Shown: piece after piece, positions 9,700-19,110 of the stretch | How positions within the stretch are numbered: the first letter of the stretch is position 1 | Layout of the letters: the number at the start of each line of letters is the position of its first letter | DNA from: Chara braunii | Taxonomy: Eukaryota; Streptophyta; Charophyceae; Charales; Characeae | NCBI GenBank assembly: GCA_003427395.1 | Contig: BFEA01000042.1 | Span: 32,721-58,519, forward strand | Direction of reading: 5' to 3' | DNA length: 25,799 bases | Notes under the pieces: generated by a model | The model's database searches: none | Seen by the model: only the letters and a program-made list of their open reading frames with translations | Told to the model about the DNA's origin: nothing | Translations under genes and position numbers: made by a program

Positions 9700-10399
9700 T
9701 AGATCTAGCCAAAAGGTATATCTCACCTGCAGTCATTGATTACGAGACAGTAATTGAGCCATGAGAGTTTCAACATCTCAGACGATGAATTTTCTCTTAA
9801 CCATACCTTCTTACTCTATGGGAGGAATTTTGTGTTATGATTGACTTCCGCATCATGTGACTTGGATGGAAATGCACAGAGCTAGCAAGTTTCAGGTGAC
9901 TCTACGTCGAGAGACCACAACCTTAGAGGGCACAAAGACTTGGCTCAAAGCACAAGAAACACACAACATGATGAGAGATTGAGTGTACTACCCAGAGGGA
10001 TGAGTGAGGACTCTTGACTAGTGTTGGCCATGCTCTCCTCATGTGTACTCGCTGAGATTATTATGAGTTCTTTTTCTTCCCTCACTCATCCTGTCATTGG
10101 CCGAGTCAGTCAGTCTTGCTTCTTTTGCATTGACTCTGCCAGATGATTATGCTTTGATGGTCTTGTCCCAGTTCTCAAAATTAGTAAATTGGCAAAATTG
10201 ATGCATGCTTGACATACCAAAAATTTCATGATTACTATTTGCATACTCTTTGCCGTTTCAAATCAAAATAAAAGATTTATAAGACCGGTCACCGGTGAAG
10301 ACCGCAATTGAAGGGTCTTGCTCGAAAACGGACGCACACAATAGGAAGGGATTTTCTTTAATTAATTTTATTTAATTTTTTATTACAATCATCATCAAA
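9700..10399. other. Unassigned stretch downstream of the decayed coding remnant
   Basis: No supported feature. Intact ORFs are absent, and 10340-10385 is AT-rich (TTAATTAATTTTATTTAATT). Confidence 0.4.
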
Positions 10400-10492
10400 A
10401 TTCTGCGTGACAGCCTGTTGGTTTTCCGGTCGCTCGAAGTGGTCCGACTGGGAAAAAATGCGAAAACGGGACCGATGCGCTCGACAGCGGTA
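10400..10492 (+). mobile_element. Family T tail fragment, copy T-d
   Basis: Begins with TTCTGCGTGACAG, matching the family's CCTGCGTGACGCGG, and ends with GGGACCGATGCGCTCGACAG and CGG, the family terminus. GGTCC and GGACC flank the variable middle, so the tail hairpin can still form, here with a longer loop. Only the last 90 bases or so of the family are present. Confidence 0.55.
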
Positions 10493-11061
10493 TAGTGATG
10501 GAAACAATTTGAGCAGGGCGAAATGCACAAATCTTTTGGAAGGAAAAAGTAAGTTTCCAGCAGACCAAACATCAGATCAAGGCGGCGGTCAGGTTGACAC
10601 TGTTGGGGGATTGGAGACGTAAGGACCGTTTGTGGTTCCACAAAACTTGGGTAAGAGGTAGTTTTGCAAAGGTAGGGGGATGGTAAAATGGAGGTGGCCC
10701 AATGGTTGTGTTGATTGTGATATGGGGTGTAGTTAGCCCTGTTTTGGATAGGAATAAGTATGGTGACTGTGTTCTTAGCAACACATGCTCTCAGTTTAAG
10801 TGCTCGTAACTTAGTTGGCAGATACCACTTGGATTGGGGCCGGGCTTGATTCAGTTGGTCATAGGAACAAAAAATTAAAGGTGTCATTGTTGTTGATCAG
10901 GTCCAGACAATATAAGAATTTGGTACTACAGTCAAGCATCATAGGCAGTCCGTTGATTTTATTGGTATAGAGGCTAATGTGGACTAGCCCAGGCATCTTT
11001 TTACTGTGCTTAACGTGCTATTTTGGGAGAATTATGTGAAGAGAAGGAGTGAGGGGACGTT
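10493..11061. other. Unassigned stretch
   Basis: No gene supported. The minus-strand open frame at 10372-10887 (171 codons) overlaps the T-d tail and has no domain-like features, so I treat it as chance. Confidence 0.4.
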
Positions 11062-11855
11062 GTCGAGCGTATCGGTCCCACACGGGGACCCTCCCTGCCG
11101 CGTCACGCAGGATTTGGCAGGACTTATCGTGGAGAGCGTTTGCCGCTCCGGCCGAGTGCGCTAGCCGTACCTCTCGCGAGCCCCTACGACAGGACAGGGT
11201 CACGCGAGGCACCGCTTACCTCCACCTGCGGGAGCTGTCACCATCCTTTAGGTGGGCGTATCCCCGTCGAGCTACTGAACCACATGTGAAAGCTTTTTGT
11301 ATGCAATTGCAGAGGTGGCCCAGCCGAGGGCGTTTCTCGTTCGCTGTAGCATAAGGGGTACGCGCGGTCGAACGCCTGAAATCGGACCCGCACGCAAATC
11401 GCCACACTGGGGGGCTGAAGTCCCAAACGCGACTCGGCGTCGGTCGACTAGGACACTTCACGCACACCATGTGTTACGCCACAATACTCACACTTACCAC
11501 ACATAACACCTGGACACATACAAGACTAACACCGCAAACAACGCCTCAACATAACAATACTCCTAGTCCCTTCAATATCTGACCCATAACTTTATGCAGC
11601 AAGAATCAGATGGGTATCGCGCGCTGGACTTTCGTATAAGAGTTGAGCAAGCGCATGGCCTGCTCATATCGACCAACCATGTGGGCATACGCAAGCATTC
11701 GTGCCGATGGGGTACTACGCAGTACTCGTAGCCTCGCGGCCCTTGATAATCTCGGGGGTTGCATTCAACACCCAAGTGTCGACTGACAACCTCTCGACGC
11801 CAGACAACCGCCATGTGCGGCTGAATTCCACACCCTCTTCTGCACCGTGTGCAGA
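11062..11855 (-). mobile_element. Family T dispersed repeat, best-preserved long copy T-b
   Basis: The minus strand runs from about 11855 to the terminus at 11062 (plus strand TGTCGAGCGTATCGGTCCCA). It aligns end to end with T-a; shared 14-mer GGGGCTGAAGTCCC at 11411-11424, CGTCGGTCGAC at 11439-11449. Tail hairpin GGTCCC (11074-11079) pairs with GGGACC (11085-11090). Six copies end at the same CGCTCGACANCG motif, while the other ends differ (80 to about 800 bp). This one-sided truncation is what 5'-truncated LINE/SINE copies show, with CTCGACANCG as the 3' end. Against this, the reverse reading begins TGT, as LTRs do. A 109-codon minus ORF (11572-11901) aligns with the T-a translation over about 44 codons (for example VECNPRDY against VECDPRDY), but T-a has two stops there and neighbouring blocks shift frame, so coding is unproven. 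Confidence 0.65.
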
Positions 11856-12731
11856 GGGGTTGAGTAGACAGTTCTAAGCTGTCGTGGCGGTCAAATATCA
11901 AGGGGTTTGACTTTGACGGCTGACACGGACTACAACGTCCAACCCTAACAACTCTAAAAAGCGAAAGGTCAAAGGGGATCTTTCTTTTCTCTCAAAGTAT
12001 AATCTGTTTAACCCTTGCACACGGTCACAATAGGCCGCGCGAACACCTCACGCGCATGTATGTACATATATATATACAGGCGAATAGATATGTGACGATC
12101 ATATCTCACAATCACAATGAGACTCCTCATAGCCACACATATATGTGAGATCGCAGGCAGTTTAATCCAATAATTTGAGCCACAACCCACACCTGCAATC
12201 ATATCAAAGAGTCGAACAAAAGTCCACGCACTACACGGAGTCAACTCCAACCAATCTCCATACTCATACCCCTTTGCTTTAGCCATGCAAGCCCCAACCT
12301 CCAGCCAACCAACCATAATTAAATACTCAGTACCTTTGTTAAATGTCCATTCAATAAAAGTCCGGGTGAAATCTTAACAAAACAATAAAATCACCAAGGC
12401 TAAAGTATTTTAGGTTGAGTATTGAAAATGAATTGGGGTTGAGTCGTAAACCCGCAATGGCAGCCAATAGCACTGCGACATAGGGGCGCTGTTGCTGCTG
12501 GGGCCTGGTGTTGTGTAAGACTCAGTCCCTTGCTGCATATAGCAAACAACATTGGTCTAAAAGAGAGAATCATGTGAGCGCAGGAAGCGACTGGGACTTC
12601 TGCAAGGGTTACTACGGCGACTTGGAGGGCCTGTCAGAGGGTGGTTGATCCCGCGTTTTGGCTGTGAATGGATTATCGTCGCTGTGCGATTGGCTGCCAT
12701 TGCGGGGCCCTCAGGAGTTTGGAGACTAAAA
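11856..12731. other. Unassigned stretch with a short TA-rich tract
   Basis: No gene recognised. Contains TGTACATATATATATACAGG (12061-12080), a GTGTGCAGAGGGG/CCCTCTTCTGCAC-like inverted repeat near 11831-11860 at the head of T-b, and no TIRs that I can pair. Confidence 0.4.
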
Positions 12732-12814
12732 CGCCCTCCACGACAAGTCCTGCCAAATCCTGCGTGACGCGGCCGGGAGGGTCCCCGTGCGGGACCGATG
12801 CGCTCGACAACGCT
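12732..12814 (+). mobile_element. Family T tail fragment, copy T-e
   Basis: From CCCTCCACGACAAGTCCTGC to the terminus CGCTCGACAACG. Very close to the tail of T-b: CCTGCGTGACGCGGCCGGGA, hairpin GGTCCC (12780-12785) with GGGACC (12791-12796). AACG occurs just before the fragment and again at its end, a possible 4-bp target duplication, though CG at that place is conserved in all copies and may be part of the element. Confidence 0.7.
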
Positions 12815-12923
12815 GAACCCGTTTTCCAGTATATGCTTAATTTAGACTTTTTGCCAAATTATTCTAGGTTGTTTGTGAGGATTCCCGGCCACAGTCCCAA
12901 TATTTTGAAATAAATGTGGCACA

Positions 12924-12960
12924 CCTCTCTCTCTCTCTCTCTCAAAAAAAAAAAAAAAAA
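12924..12960. repeat. (CT)n microsatellite followed by A17
   Basis: About ten CT units (12924-12943) run directly into an A17 tract (12944-12960). Confidence 0.9.
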
Positions 12961-13500
12961 CGGGAGGAGGAGGAGGAGATATATTAAGTATATGACCGTA
13001 TCTTCCCATGTTCTAGCAAAAGATGATTGACGCTCATTTTGCACATTTTGGTTCGCTACCAGAATGGCAGAATGCACAAAATAAATACTAGAACATGGGA
13101 AGATAGGGCCATATGATATATCTTCGACTCCTGCTCCTCCTCTCGCTCGTCTTTCCCTTCCCATCGGAGTGGCAGGAGGACAAGCGCAATGAGGGAGGAA
13201 AAACCCAGTGGGAGGAGGAGGACATATCTCCATATCCGCCCATGTTCTCGGGGAAGCTTTATGCTTATTTTGAACATTCTAAAATAAGCATGAATGTTTC
13301 ACCAGGACATGGGAAGATACGACCATATCCCCTCCTCCTCCCGGTTGTCTTTTCCCTCCTCATAGCTCCCCTCCATGGGAGGATGGGAGAATGAGGATGA
13401 CTTTTCCACTACAACATGGGAAGATGAGCGGGAGGAGGAGGAGGAGGGACGGGAGGAGGAGGATTATGGTTGTATCTACCCATGTTCTATTGGGAAAGTG
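12961..13500. repeat. Foldback array, block 1 (units A1, B1, A2, B2 and partial A)
   Basis: Unit A is a palindrome of about 115-130 bp: ATATGACCGTATCTTCCCAT then GTTCTAGC in one arm, and its complement (CTAGAACATGGGAAGATA then GGGCCATAT) in the other, around a loop with TGCTTATTTT-type sequence. A1 lies at about 12988-13117 and A2 at about 13223-13335. Unit B is a second palindrome rich in CCTCCTC/GAGGAGG with TCGCTCGTCTTTCCC in one arm and GAGTGGCAGGAGGA at its centre; B1 is at about 13122-13222, B2 at about 13335-13440. Half units of A appear near 13404-13425 and 13470-13495. A and B alternate, sharing GGAGGA junctions. The open frames across the block are by-products of these repeats. Confidence 0.75.
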
Positions 13501-13739
13501 TTGCAATCAATCACCTAGCCCTCGAATACCTGATCGCTGCACAATGTTGCATCATACATGGGTGGCATGCACTGAGCGGCAGCGCTCGTGCGCCGATGTG
13601 GGGGAGCGAGCGAGCCAGCGCTAAAGTGGGGATTGGATGAGAGGATGGGCGGATGGATGGGACATGAAAATGAGACATGAATGGATGGATTGATGCATAT
13701 TAAAATATATATGAGATGGGATGTTATGTGTATGTCTGA

Positions 13740-14029
13740 ATGCATCGAACGAGCGTTCGCTATCGAACGCCCGCATTAGAACCACGTTGGGCGTTCAAAC
13801 GTGCCACGTGGCATTGAAGGGGGAAAAATCCAATGCGCAGCCCCCGTCGGTGTGCACGCATCAGAAGGTATTGGGGAGAGCGCTGCGTTGAGGGGGGGGG
13901 GAAATAAAAAAATTCCCCAATGTATATGTTTGTGTGTGTTTATGTGTGTTGTCATACTCACTATACACTCAGAAAAAGCATGACTGTGCTAGACTGTTTC
14001 GTCGGACTTTCACCGCCTCATCAGGAGCT

Positions 14030-14063
<34 letters not shown>

Positions 14064-14470
14064 ACGCACGCGCATACGATTCAGTCCATCGAGTCCATTG
14101 AATCTATTCAACCGATTGAATCATTCAAGGATTCAATGGCTAAATTGATTTCTTTTGTGTGTTGTCACATTCACTATGCACTAAAAAAAAACACGACTGT
14201 GCCTGAGGGCGGGGTATTCACACACACACACACAGAGCAGGGCGAACAAGAAGGGCACGGCGGGAGGTAAGTGATTATTAATTTTCTCTTTCCTTAGTCC
14301 TTTTTTTTTTTTTTTTTTTTTTTTTTTGGTTGTAGGGGGTGCTTGCACCCCTTCCCACCCCCCCACGATCCCCCTTTGCTGCCCCCCACCTGGCTGCCGC
14401 AGACGCGTTCACTGTGTTTAACCATGTTCATTGAACGGGAGTTCAACGCGTTCAATGAATGCGCGGTTAC
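13740..14470. repeat. Hairpins, GT microsatellite and a 47-bp direct repeat
   Basis: Between the two foldback blocks: GCGTTCG/CGAACGC near 13752-13769; GAACGCCC/GGGCGTTC near 13764-13796; TTCATTGAAC/GTTCAATGAA near 14427-14459. TGTGTGTTGTCATACTCACT (13943-13989) recurs as TGTGTGTTGTCACATTCACT (14156-14202) with the following GACTGTGC shared. (GT)n at 14034-14062, (CA)n at 14219-14233, T27 at 14301-14327. GTTCG-rich hairpins near both ends hint at a transposon with GTTCAACG-like termini, but the ends could not be paired. Confidence 0.5.
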
Positions 14471-14479
14471 TCAGATGAG

Positions 14480-15056
14480 ATGAACGCAATGAGTGTTTGA
14501 AAGACGAGCGGGATGAGGAGCTATATGACCGTATTTTCGTATGTTCTAGCAGATGATTCATGGTTATTTTAGAATGTGCAAAATCATCATGAATCTTCCG
14601 TTAGAACATAGGAATGACTATTTGTCCTCCTCCCGCTCGTCTTTCCCCTCCTCATCGCTGTTCTCTTGTTGAATGTGCAAAATGAGGATGAATCTTCTGC
14701 TAGAACATGATAAGATACGGCCATATCCCCTCCAGGCCCTCCTCCTTCGGCTCATCTTTGCCCTCCTCATTGCCCTCCTCATTGCCCTCCTCTGGTCGGA
14801 GTGGCAGGAGGAAGAGCGCGATGAGGAGGGGGAAGATGAGTGGGAGGAGGAGGAGATATGGACACTTCTTCCCATGTTTTAGAAAAACATGATGAGGGAG
14901 GGGAGGACTAGCGAGAGGAGGAGGAGGAATGCCAAGAGGAGGGGATATGAATGTATCTTACTATGGTTTAGCGAAAAATTCATGCTTATTTTCGAATGTG
15001 AAAAATCAGCATGAATCTTCCGCTAGTAGATGGGAGGATACGGCCATAATTCCTCC
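14480..15056. repeat. Foldback array, block 2 (units A4 to A7 and B)
   Basis: Same two palindromic unit types as block 1. A units: about 14520-14625 (TATATGACCGTATTTTCGTA ... TTAGAACATAGGAA) and about 14940-15055 (GGATATGAATGTATCTTACT ... GGGAGGATACGGCCATAATT). Half A units: about 14660-14730 and 14858-14885. B units: about 14625-14660 (half) and 14738-14858, the latter with TGCCCTCCTCAT repeated and GAGTGGCAGGAGGA at the centre. K-2 starts directly at the right border. Confidence 0.75.
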
Positions 15057-15900
15057 TCCTCCCGCTGTCGGTGTGAATACCCTTACAAGGGTATCTACCC
15101 TGGTCTTCGCCAGCAACAGAAAATAGGTTTGGTTTAAAGTTTAAGTATTTCGTGCGAGACGCGGATGTGTTTATAATTTACGTTGACTAGATGGCTGGCT
15201 AGGACAGAGAGTGTGTGGACGAGCAGACTTGAGGCATGCGTGATATCTTTTTCGTTTGATGATTGTAAAAACTGGCGTTGGTCGCCGACCAAATTTTTGT
15301 TCTTCTGATTAAACTAGGATTAAAAGGATGTGTCTTTTGATTGGTGCGCTTGCCTATGACCTGTGCGTACGCACGGAAAATGACATCAACAACAAGGAGG
15401 CTTTAAAGTGTTTTCAGTAGGCCCGTGCATTGCGCGGTGTCCATTTATTTAGGCGTCCGTTAGAGCTAAACCTAGACTTGGGGCCAGCATTAGCGGTTAC
15501 GGCGTTAGACTTTCATCAAAGAGGTTCAGGGATCGAGGTTGAGCGGCAACGACGGGGGAACATCAGAGTAGTGCGAAAAGGCCGAGGGGTTGAGGGCCCG
15601 ACCAAGCTATCCCCTTTGGTTTTGCCGTCGTCGGCGTCAGAACGGTATTAGCGGTTCTTTTTCCCTCGTCGTCATATTCGGACGATTAAGAGTTATAAAT
15701 AAATTTTTATTTATTTATTGTTGTGTTATTATTATTTACTCCGGTGTTTTTCTTGACTCAGACGGGACAATGGATCTGAAGGTCGTCATCGGTCGAAGGC
15801 CTTGAGCACGCGTTTCTCTTTTGTTGACCTATGGGTTCTAGTGAGGTTAAGATGTTGGCGGGGGTCGCTTATTCCGCTGACTTGGGATATGAACCAAGGA
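15057..15900 (+). mobile_element. Family K retroelement-like repeat, copy K-2
   Basis: Colinear with the minus strand of K-1: hairpin ATACCCTT/AAGGGTAT (15077-15094), GTTTAAAGTTT (15137-15147), CTTGAGGCATGCGTGA near 15228, GATTGGTGCGCTTGCC near 15338-15353, GTTACGGCGTTAGACTTTCA near 15496-15515, the AT-rich stretch TATTTATTTATTGTTG near 15709-15724, then the ATG at 15770. The encoded start (MDLKVVIGRRP) meets a stop after 11 codons; the homologous GLEHAFLF resumes one frame over and meets another stop. The copy is therefore dead. The downstream border is unclear and runs into a LINE-like fragment. Confidence 0.6.
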
Positions 15901-15904
15901 AGTT

Positions 15905-16251
15905 GACATGCTTGCAAGTCAGTGAGTGGGTTAGCTGTCCTTCTTGAATCATGGACATCGTCAAGTGAGGATCTCTTCACAAATAACTTATTCACGATTG
16001 GAAGAAGGGTTGTCATATGGGCTATATGGGCTCTCAGGTGTACCTTCGAAATGGAAGATGCCCGTCTTGATGGGCCGAAATTCACAGATACCATCAAACA
16101 AAACGTCCAATTGGAGATCCGCACTAAATGGGACTCACTGAAAGAAAAACTCAAATTCTTATCAACAGAAAAGGATATTAAACAACATATAAAAAACATT
16201 CAATCAAAACTGGCTTGGAGGGGAACCAGGTGGCAAAATAGCGCACGTTAA
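15905..16251 (+). pseudogene. Probable C-terminal remnant of a LINE reverse transcriptase ORF
   Basis: Open from the stop at 15904 to TAA at 16249-16251, 114 codons, with no ATG near its start (GTG at 15922), so it is a fragment. It contains RRVVIWAIWALRCTFE, then IRTKWDSLKEKLKF, ending in KLAWRGTRWQ. In plant-type LINEs the segment after the RT domain has a WAIW-x-x-RN-x-x-F pattern followed by basic helices; the match here is to that pattern, with RC in place of RN. RT catalytic motifs are absent because the fragment starts downstream of them. The following 180 bases (to about 16435) could be LINE 3' UTR. I am moderately unsure: the region might instead belong to family K. Confidence 0.35.
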
Positions 16252-17031
16252 ATGGAATGGGATAACTACTACTTCTCTTGCTGAGCTCCAAAGATCCTTC
16301 TATCCCCCTTAGTCCTTTTGAATTCCCTGATCTTTTTCCCCCATCCAAACTGGCTTTAGTCCCTGCGTCATGGTTTGGACTACAATGACCAATGGGACCC
16401 CATATTGGTAGGATTTTCCTGAAACACAGTCCCATTTCTTAGAATGAATATTATAGAATGGCCAGTTTTGCTAGAAGTAATCGCATATATGGCGCCCGAC
16501 TTGGGTGAAGAGGCAAACTTGACATTCCCAGATACCAAAGATCATCAGTTATTTCATTTGACAATGATACAAAGGGACGCTGGACCCGATTTCCAGCAGG
16601 TGCACCTGGTCACTTATGTTATATGTAAGGGACGCTGGACCCAATTTCCAGCAGGTGCAGCTCCCCACCAATGGAAGGAGCATTTAAAAAAAAAAAAAAA
16701 AAAAAAAAGTCAGTGGCTTAGCCTCGGGGTGGAAGAGACTAGACTGGTAGGGCCCTTCGGCGGGTGCAGCATCTGCCGACCACGGTCTGCTGTTAAAGGT
16801 TTGAGTATGGGCATGCTGCGGGGACTTGACAGATGGGAGTTGCGCCTGGGCACCGACAGCCCAGGACGTTGTCGAGGGGCATGTAACCCCTTCACATCGG
16901 CTTTCCGAGTTCTCCTGTGAATATTGGTTACTACCACCAAGATCTGCACCGAGACCTGTTCCACCAGGGCACACGTTGCAGGTTTGCAATAGGTCCGTGT
17001 CCTCAATACAGTTCGCTGCTATGAGAGGTGC
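16252..17031. other. Unassigned stretch with a 33-bp direct repeat and A24
   Basis: AAGGGACGCTGGACCCRATT plus the following TCCAGCAGGTGCA occurs at 16572-16604 and 16627-16659 with one mismatch. Poly(A) at 16685-16708 may be the tail of a retroposed piece ending there. Open frames that cross the A tract (poly-K) are not credible. Confidence 0.45.
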
Positions 17032-17550
17032 GTGAGCCTGCCCGCTAGGGACCCAAAGGGTGGTAAATTCTGTCTGAGCGGAGTAGGGAAGAGGGGGACT
17101 CCTTGTCACAGTGGAGACTCGCGGCGGTATTGCTGCAAATCGATAGACGATTGTTGGGGGTATAGGGGCGAAAAGCTAATAGAGCCGACTAGTAGTTGTT
17201 TCCCTGCGAAGTCTTTCATGATAGTTGGAGATGTGAATAGCTTGCCGATCATTAGAGGGTGCGCTAGTACTGGAAGCAGCGTCGATCAAAGGAACAAGGT
17301 GGGCGGCAGCGGAGGCAAAGCGAGCGCAAGAAGGAGGGCGGAGTGATCGGGAATGTTGGGTGACAGGGACGAGTCACTACAATTGCCAGGCGTTGCGCTA
17401 GCAGCAGTAAACGAGATCAGCGGAGTGTTGGACGCGGAAAAAAACCAGATGACATTCCGGCCTAGGTGCAATCAAAGATCGAGGGCGGGGCAGGAAAGAG
17501 CGCAGCGCGGGAGGAAGAAGTGGCTATGGCACGGGCGAAAGACATATTAG
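17032..17550 (+). pseudogene. Degenerate open frame with one stop, unknown
   Basis: One plus frame is open for 172 codons except for TGA at 17344-17346. The second part begins two codons later (MLGDRDESLQLPGVALAAVN, then EISGVLDAEKN) and ends in a very basic tail (GRKKWLWHGRKTY). The composition is GC-rich and resembles transposon-encoded coiled or basic proteins, but I recognise no domain. It could be a chance open stretch in purine-rich DNA. Confidence 0.2.
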
Positions 17551-18030
17551 GTTGCACGATACTCAACGGCAACGGGCCATTGGAGATGCAAACTATAGGT
17601 TTTCTAACAAGGCGAATCAGTAGGCAATGTTAGTTTCAGAGATAAGTTAGTAGGTTAGGAGGTAGAAGGGGAAACCGATGCGTGAAGCTAGGGCAGGAGG
17701 AGAGGCAGGGAGAGTGGAGAATCGAGATTACTACTCGATTCCCCGCGGAATCAGTCAGGGGGAGTACTAAATTGGGGGTTTTAACGACGGGCGAACCCAA
17801 ATCTTTGTTAGAATAGGGTGAAAGTTAGTATAGAAGAAGTTAGTAAGAGAAGGTCGTGTGCGGGGTGGTCGGAGATGGCAGCAAACAAGAAAGAAGGAGG
17901 TTGGTAAACTCATGACTGACAACTGAGTCCATGAGTTTGGAAGCGGGCGAATACGAATTTGAGATTGGAGATTGTAAAAGGTTAGTGAGAAGGAAATTCA
18001 TAGGAGAAAATGCCGCTCAGGGAGATGGCG
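17551..18030. other. Unassigned purine-rich stretch
   Basis: No gene seen. Strongly G/A-biased on the plus strand (many AGGAGG, AGGTAG and GTTAGTA motifs), with GTTAGTA-like words recurring irregularly (17626, 17646, 17825, 17840). Confidence 0.4.
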
Positions 18031-18190
18031 GTGTCGAGCGCATCGGCTCCCGCTTTTTTCGCAAAGGCGTGAGCCCTCCCGGCCATGTCACGCAGGAGAA
18101 ACAAAACAAAACAAGAGACAACTTAGGAATGCGCCAGCTGTACATCTCGCGGTCCCCTACGACAGGATAGGTTCTCGTGGGGCATAAGCG
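18031..18190 (-). mobile_element. Family T tail, copy T-f (left arm of an inverted pair)
   Basis: Starts at the terminus (TGTCGAGCGCATCGGCTCCC) on the plus strand; tail hairpin arms GGCTCCCGCTTTTT and AAAGGCGTGAGCC (18045-18075). It continues through GTCACGCAGGAG, AACAAAACAAAACAAGAGAC and CCCCTACGACAGGATAGG to CTCGTGGGGCATAAG. It lacks the block between the T-rich segment and the core that T-c and T-g carry. Confidence 0.75.
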
Positions 18191-18350
18191 GCGACGGAAC
18201 GACGTGACCGCCACCGTCTTGACGACTCGCGGGATGTGTTGCGTCGTTCCTAAGTTGTCTCTTGTTTTGTTTTGTTTTACTCCTGCGTGACATGGCCGGG
18301 AGGGCTCTTGCCTTTGCAAAAAAGGCGGAAGCCAATGCGCTCGACAACGG
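18190..18350 (+). mobile_element. Family T tail, copy T-g (right arm of an inverted pair)
   Basis: Begins in the block shared with T-c (GCGGCGACGGAACGACGTGA), then TAAGTTGTCTCTTGTTTTGT, CTCCTGCGTGACATGGCCGG, tail hairpin GGCTCTTGCCTTT/AAAAAGGCGGAAGCC (18303-18333) and terminus CGCTCGACAACGG. The last 105 bases are about nine-tenths complementary to T-f, so the locus can fold into a long hairpin. Confidence 0.75.
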
Positions 18351-19110
18351 GTGGTAAATGGAAGAAGCGGGAAAAATTAATATACTACTCAGTCCTTAAT
18401 AGATTCAAGCGAGGGAAGAGGCAAAGTAAGGGATGCGAGGTCGGCGAATTCGATGGTGGTATTAGAATTGGGGTTTAATGGCTAGTTTTTGTGTGGTGTT
18501 TGTGAAAGGCTGCATGCAGGAAGAGCAGCTTCGAAATAAGCAATCTACATATCCGTGTTCTAACGGAAGATTCATTCGATTTTGCTCATGCTACTTATGG
18601 AAGTAGCGTGAGGACAACCATAGGGTCAGAGACTTATGTGGCCGGTGCGTTGCTCATCCTATAGAGAGAAAATTCTCTCTCTCTCTCTCGTGCACACCGA
18701 CATCTGTATCTGATAGCACCTTAGTTCATACCTGCGTTCCTATGATTGCAGGGATGATTGGCTGAGCGATTGAATGATCGAGTTGCCTGGAGTGTCAGAC
18801 GAATGATGTATGATTAAGATCTGTGCTTACCTTTGTTTCCATGTGGACTGACGGCCCCAACCCGACCTGGCGTCGACTTCCCGTGCCCCTGCCTCGCCCC
18901 TTCCCGTACAATGAGGATAGGACACGCGTATGTGAGTGGGACGTATGAGAAGCCGTCGCCAAGATCGGAGGGCGTTGCTGCCTTTCCTGGGCCCCTTCCG
19001 CGAATCACACGCTCCGACCGGAAGGTAGCACAGGGCGTGAGGTTGAGCGTCACATATACGTCACAAAACAGAAAGGACAGTCTCGACCTGCTCTAGGAAT
19101 GTGATTATAC
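18351..19110. other. Unassigned stretch with one foldback-A fragment
   Basis: CTACATATCCGTGTTCTAAC then GGAAGATTCAT (about 18545-18580) matches one arm of foldback unit A. A short (CT)n lies at 18674-18689. No gene supported; the open frames at 18814-19096 on both strands show no domain-like features. Confidence 0.4.

Noticed and set aside
10372-10887. 171-codon minus open frame
   Set aside because: Overlaps the family T tail and AT-rich sequence; no recognisable motif and the composition is not protein-like.
12961-15056. CRISPR-like array
   Set aside because: The repeats are palindromic foldback units with variable spacing and no unique spacers, in a eukaryotic context.
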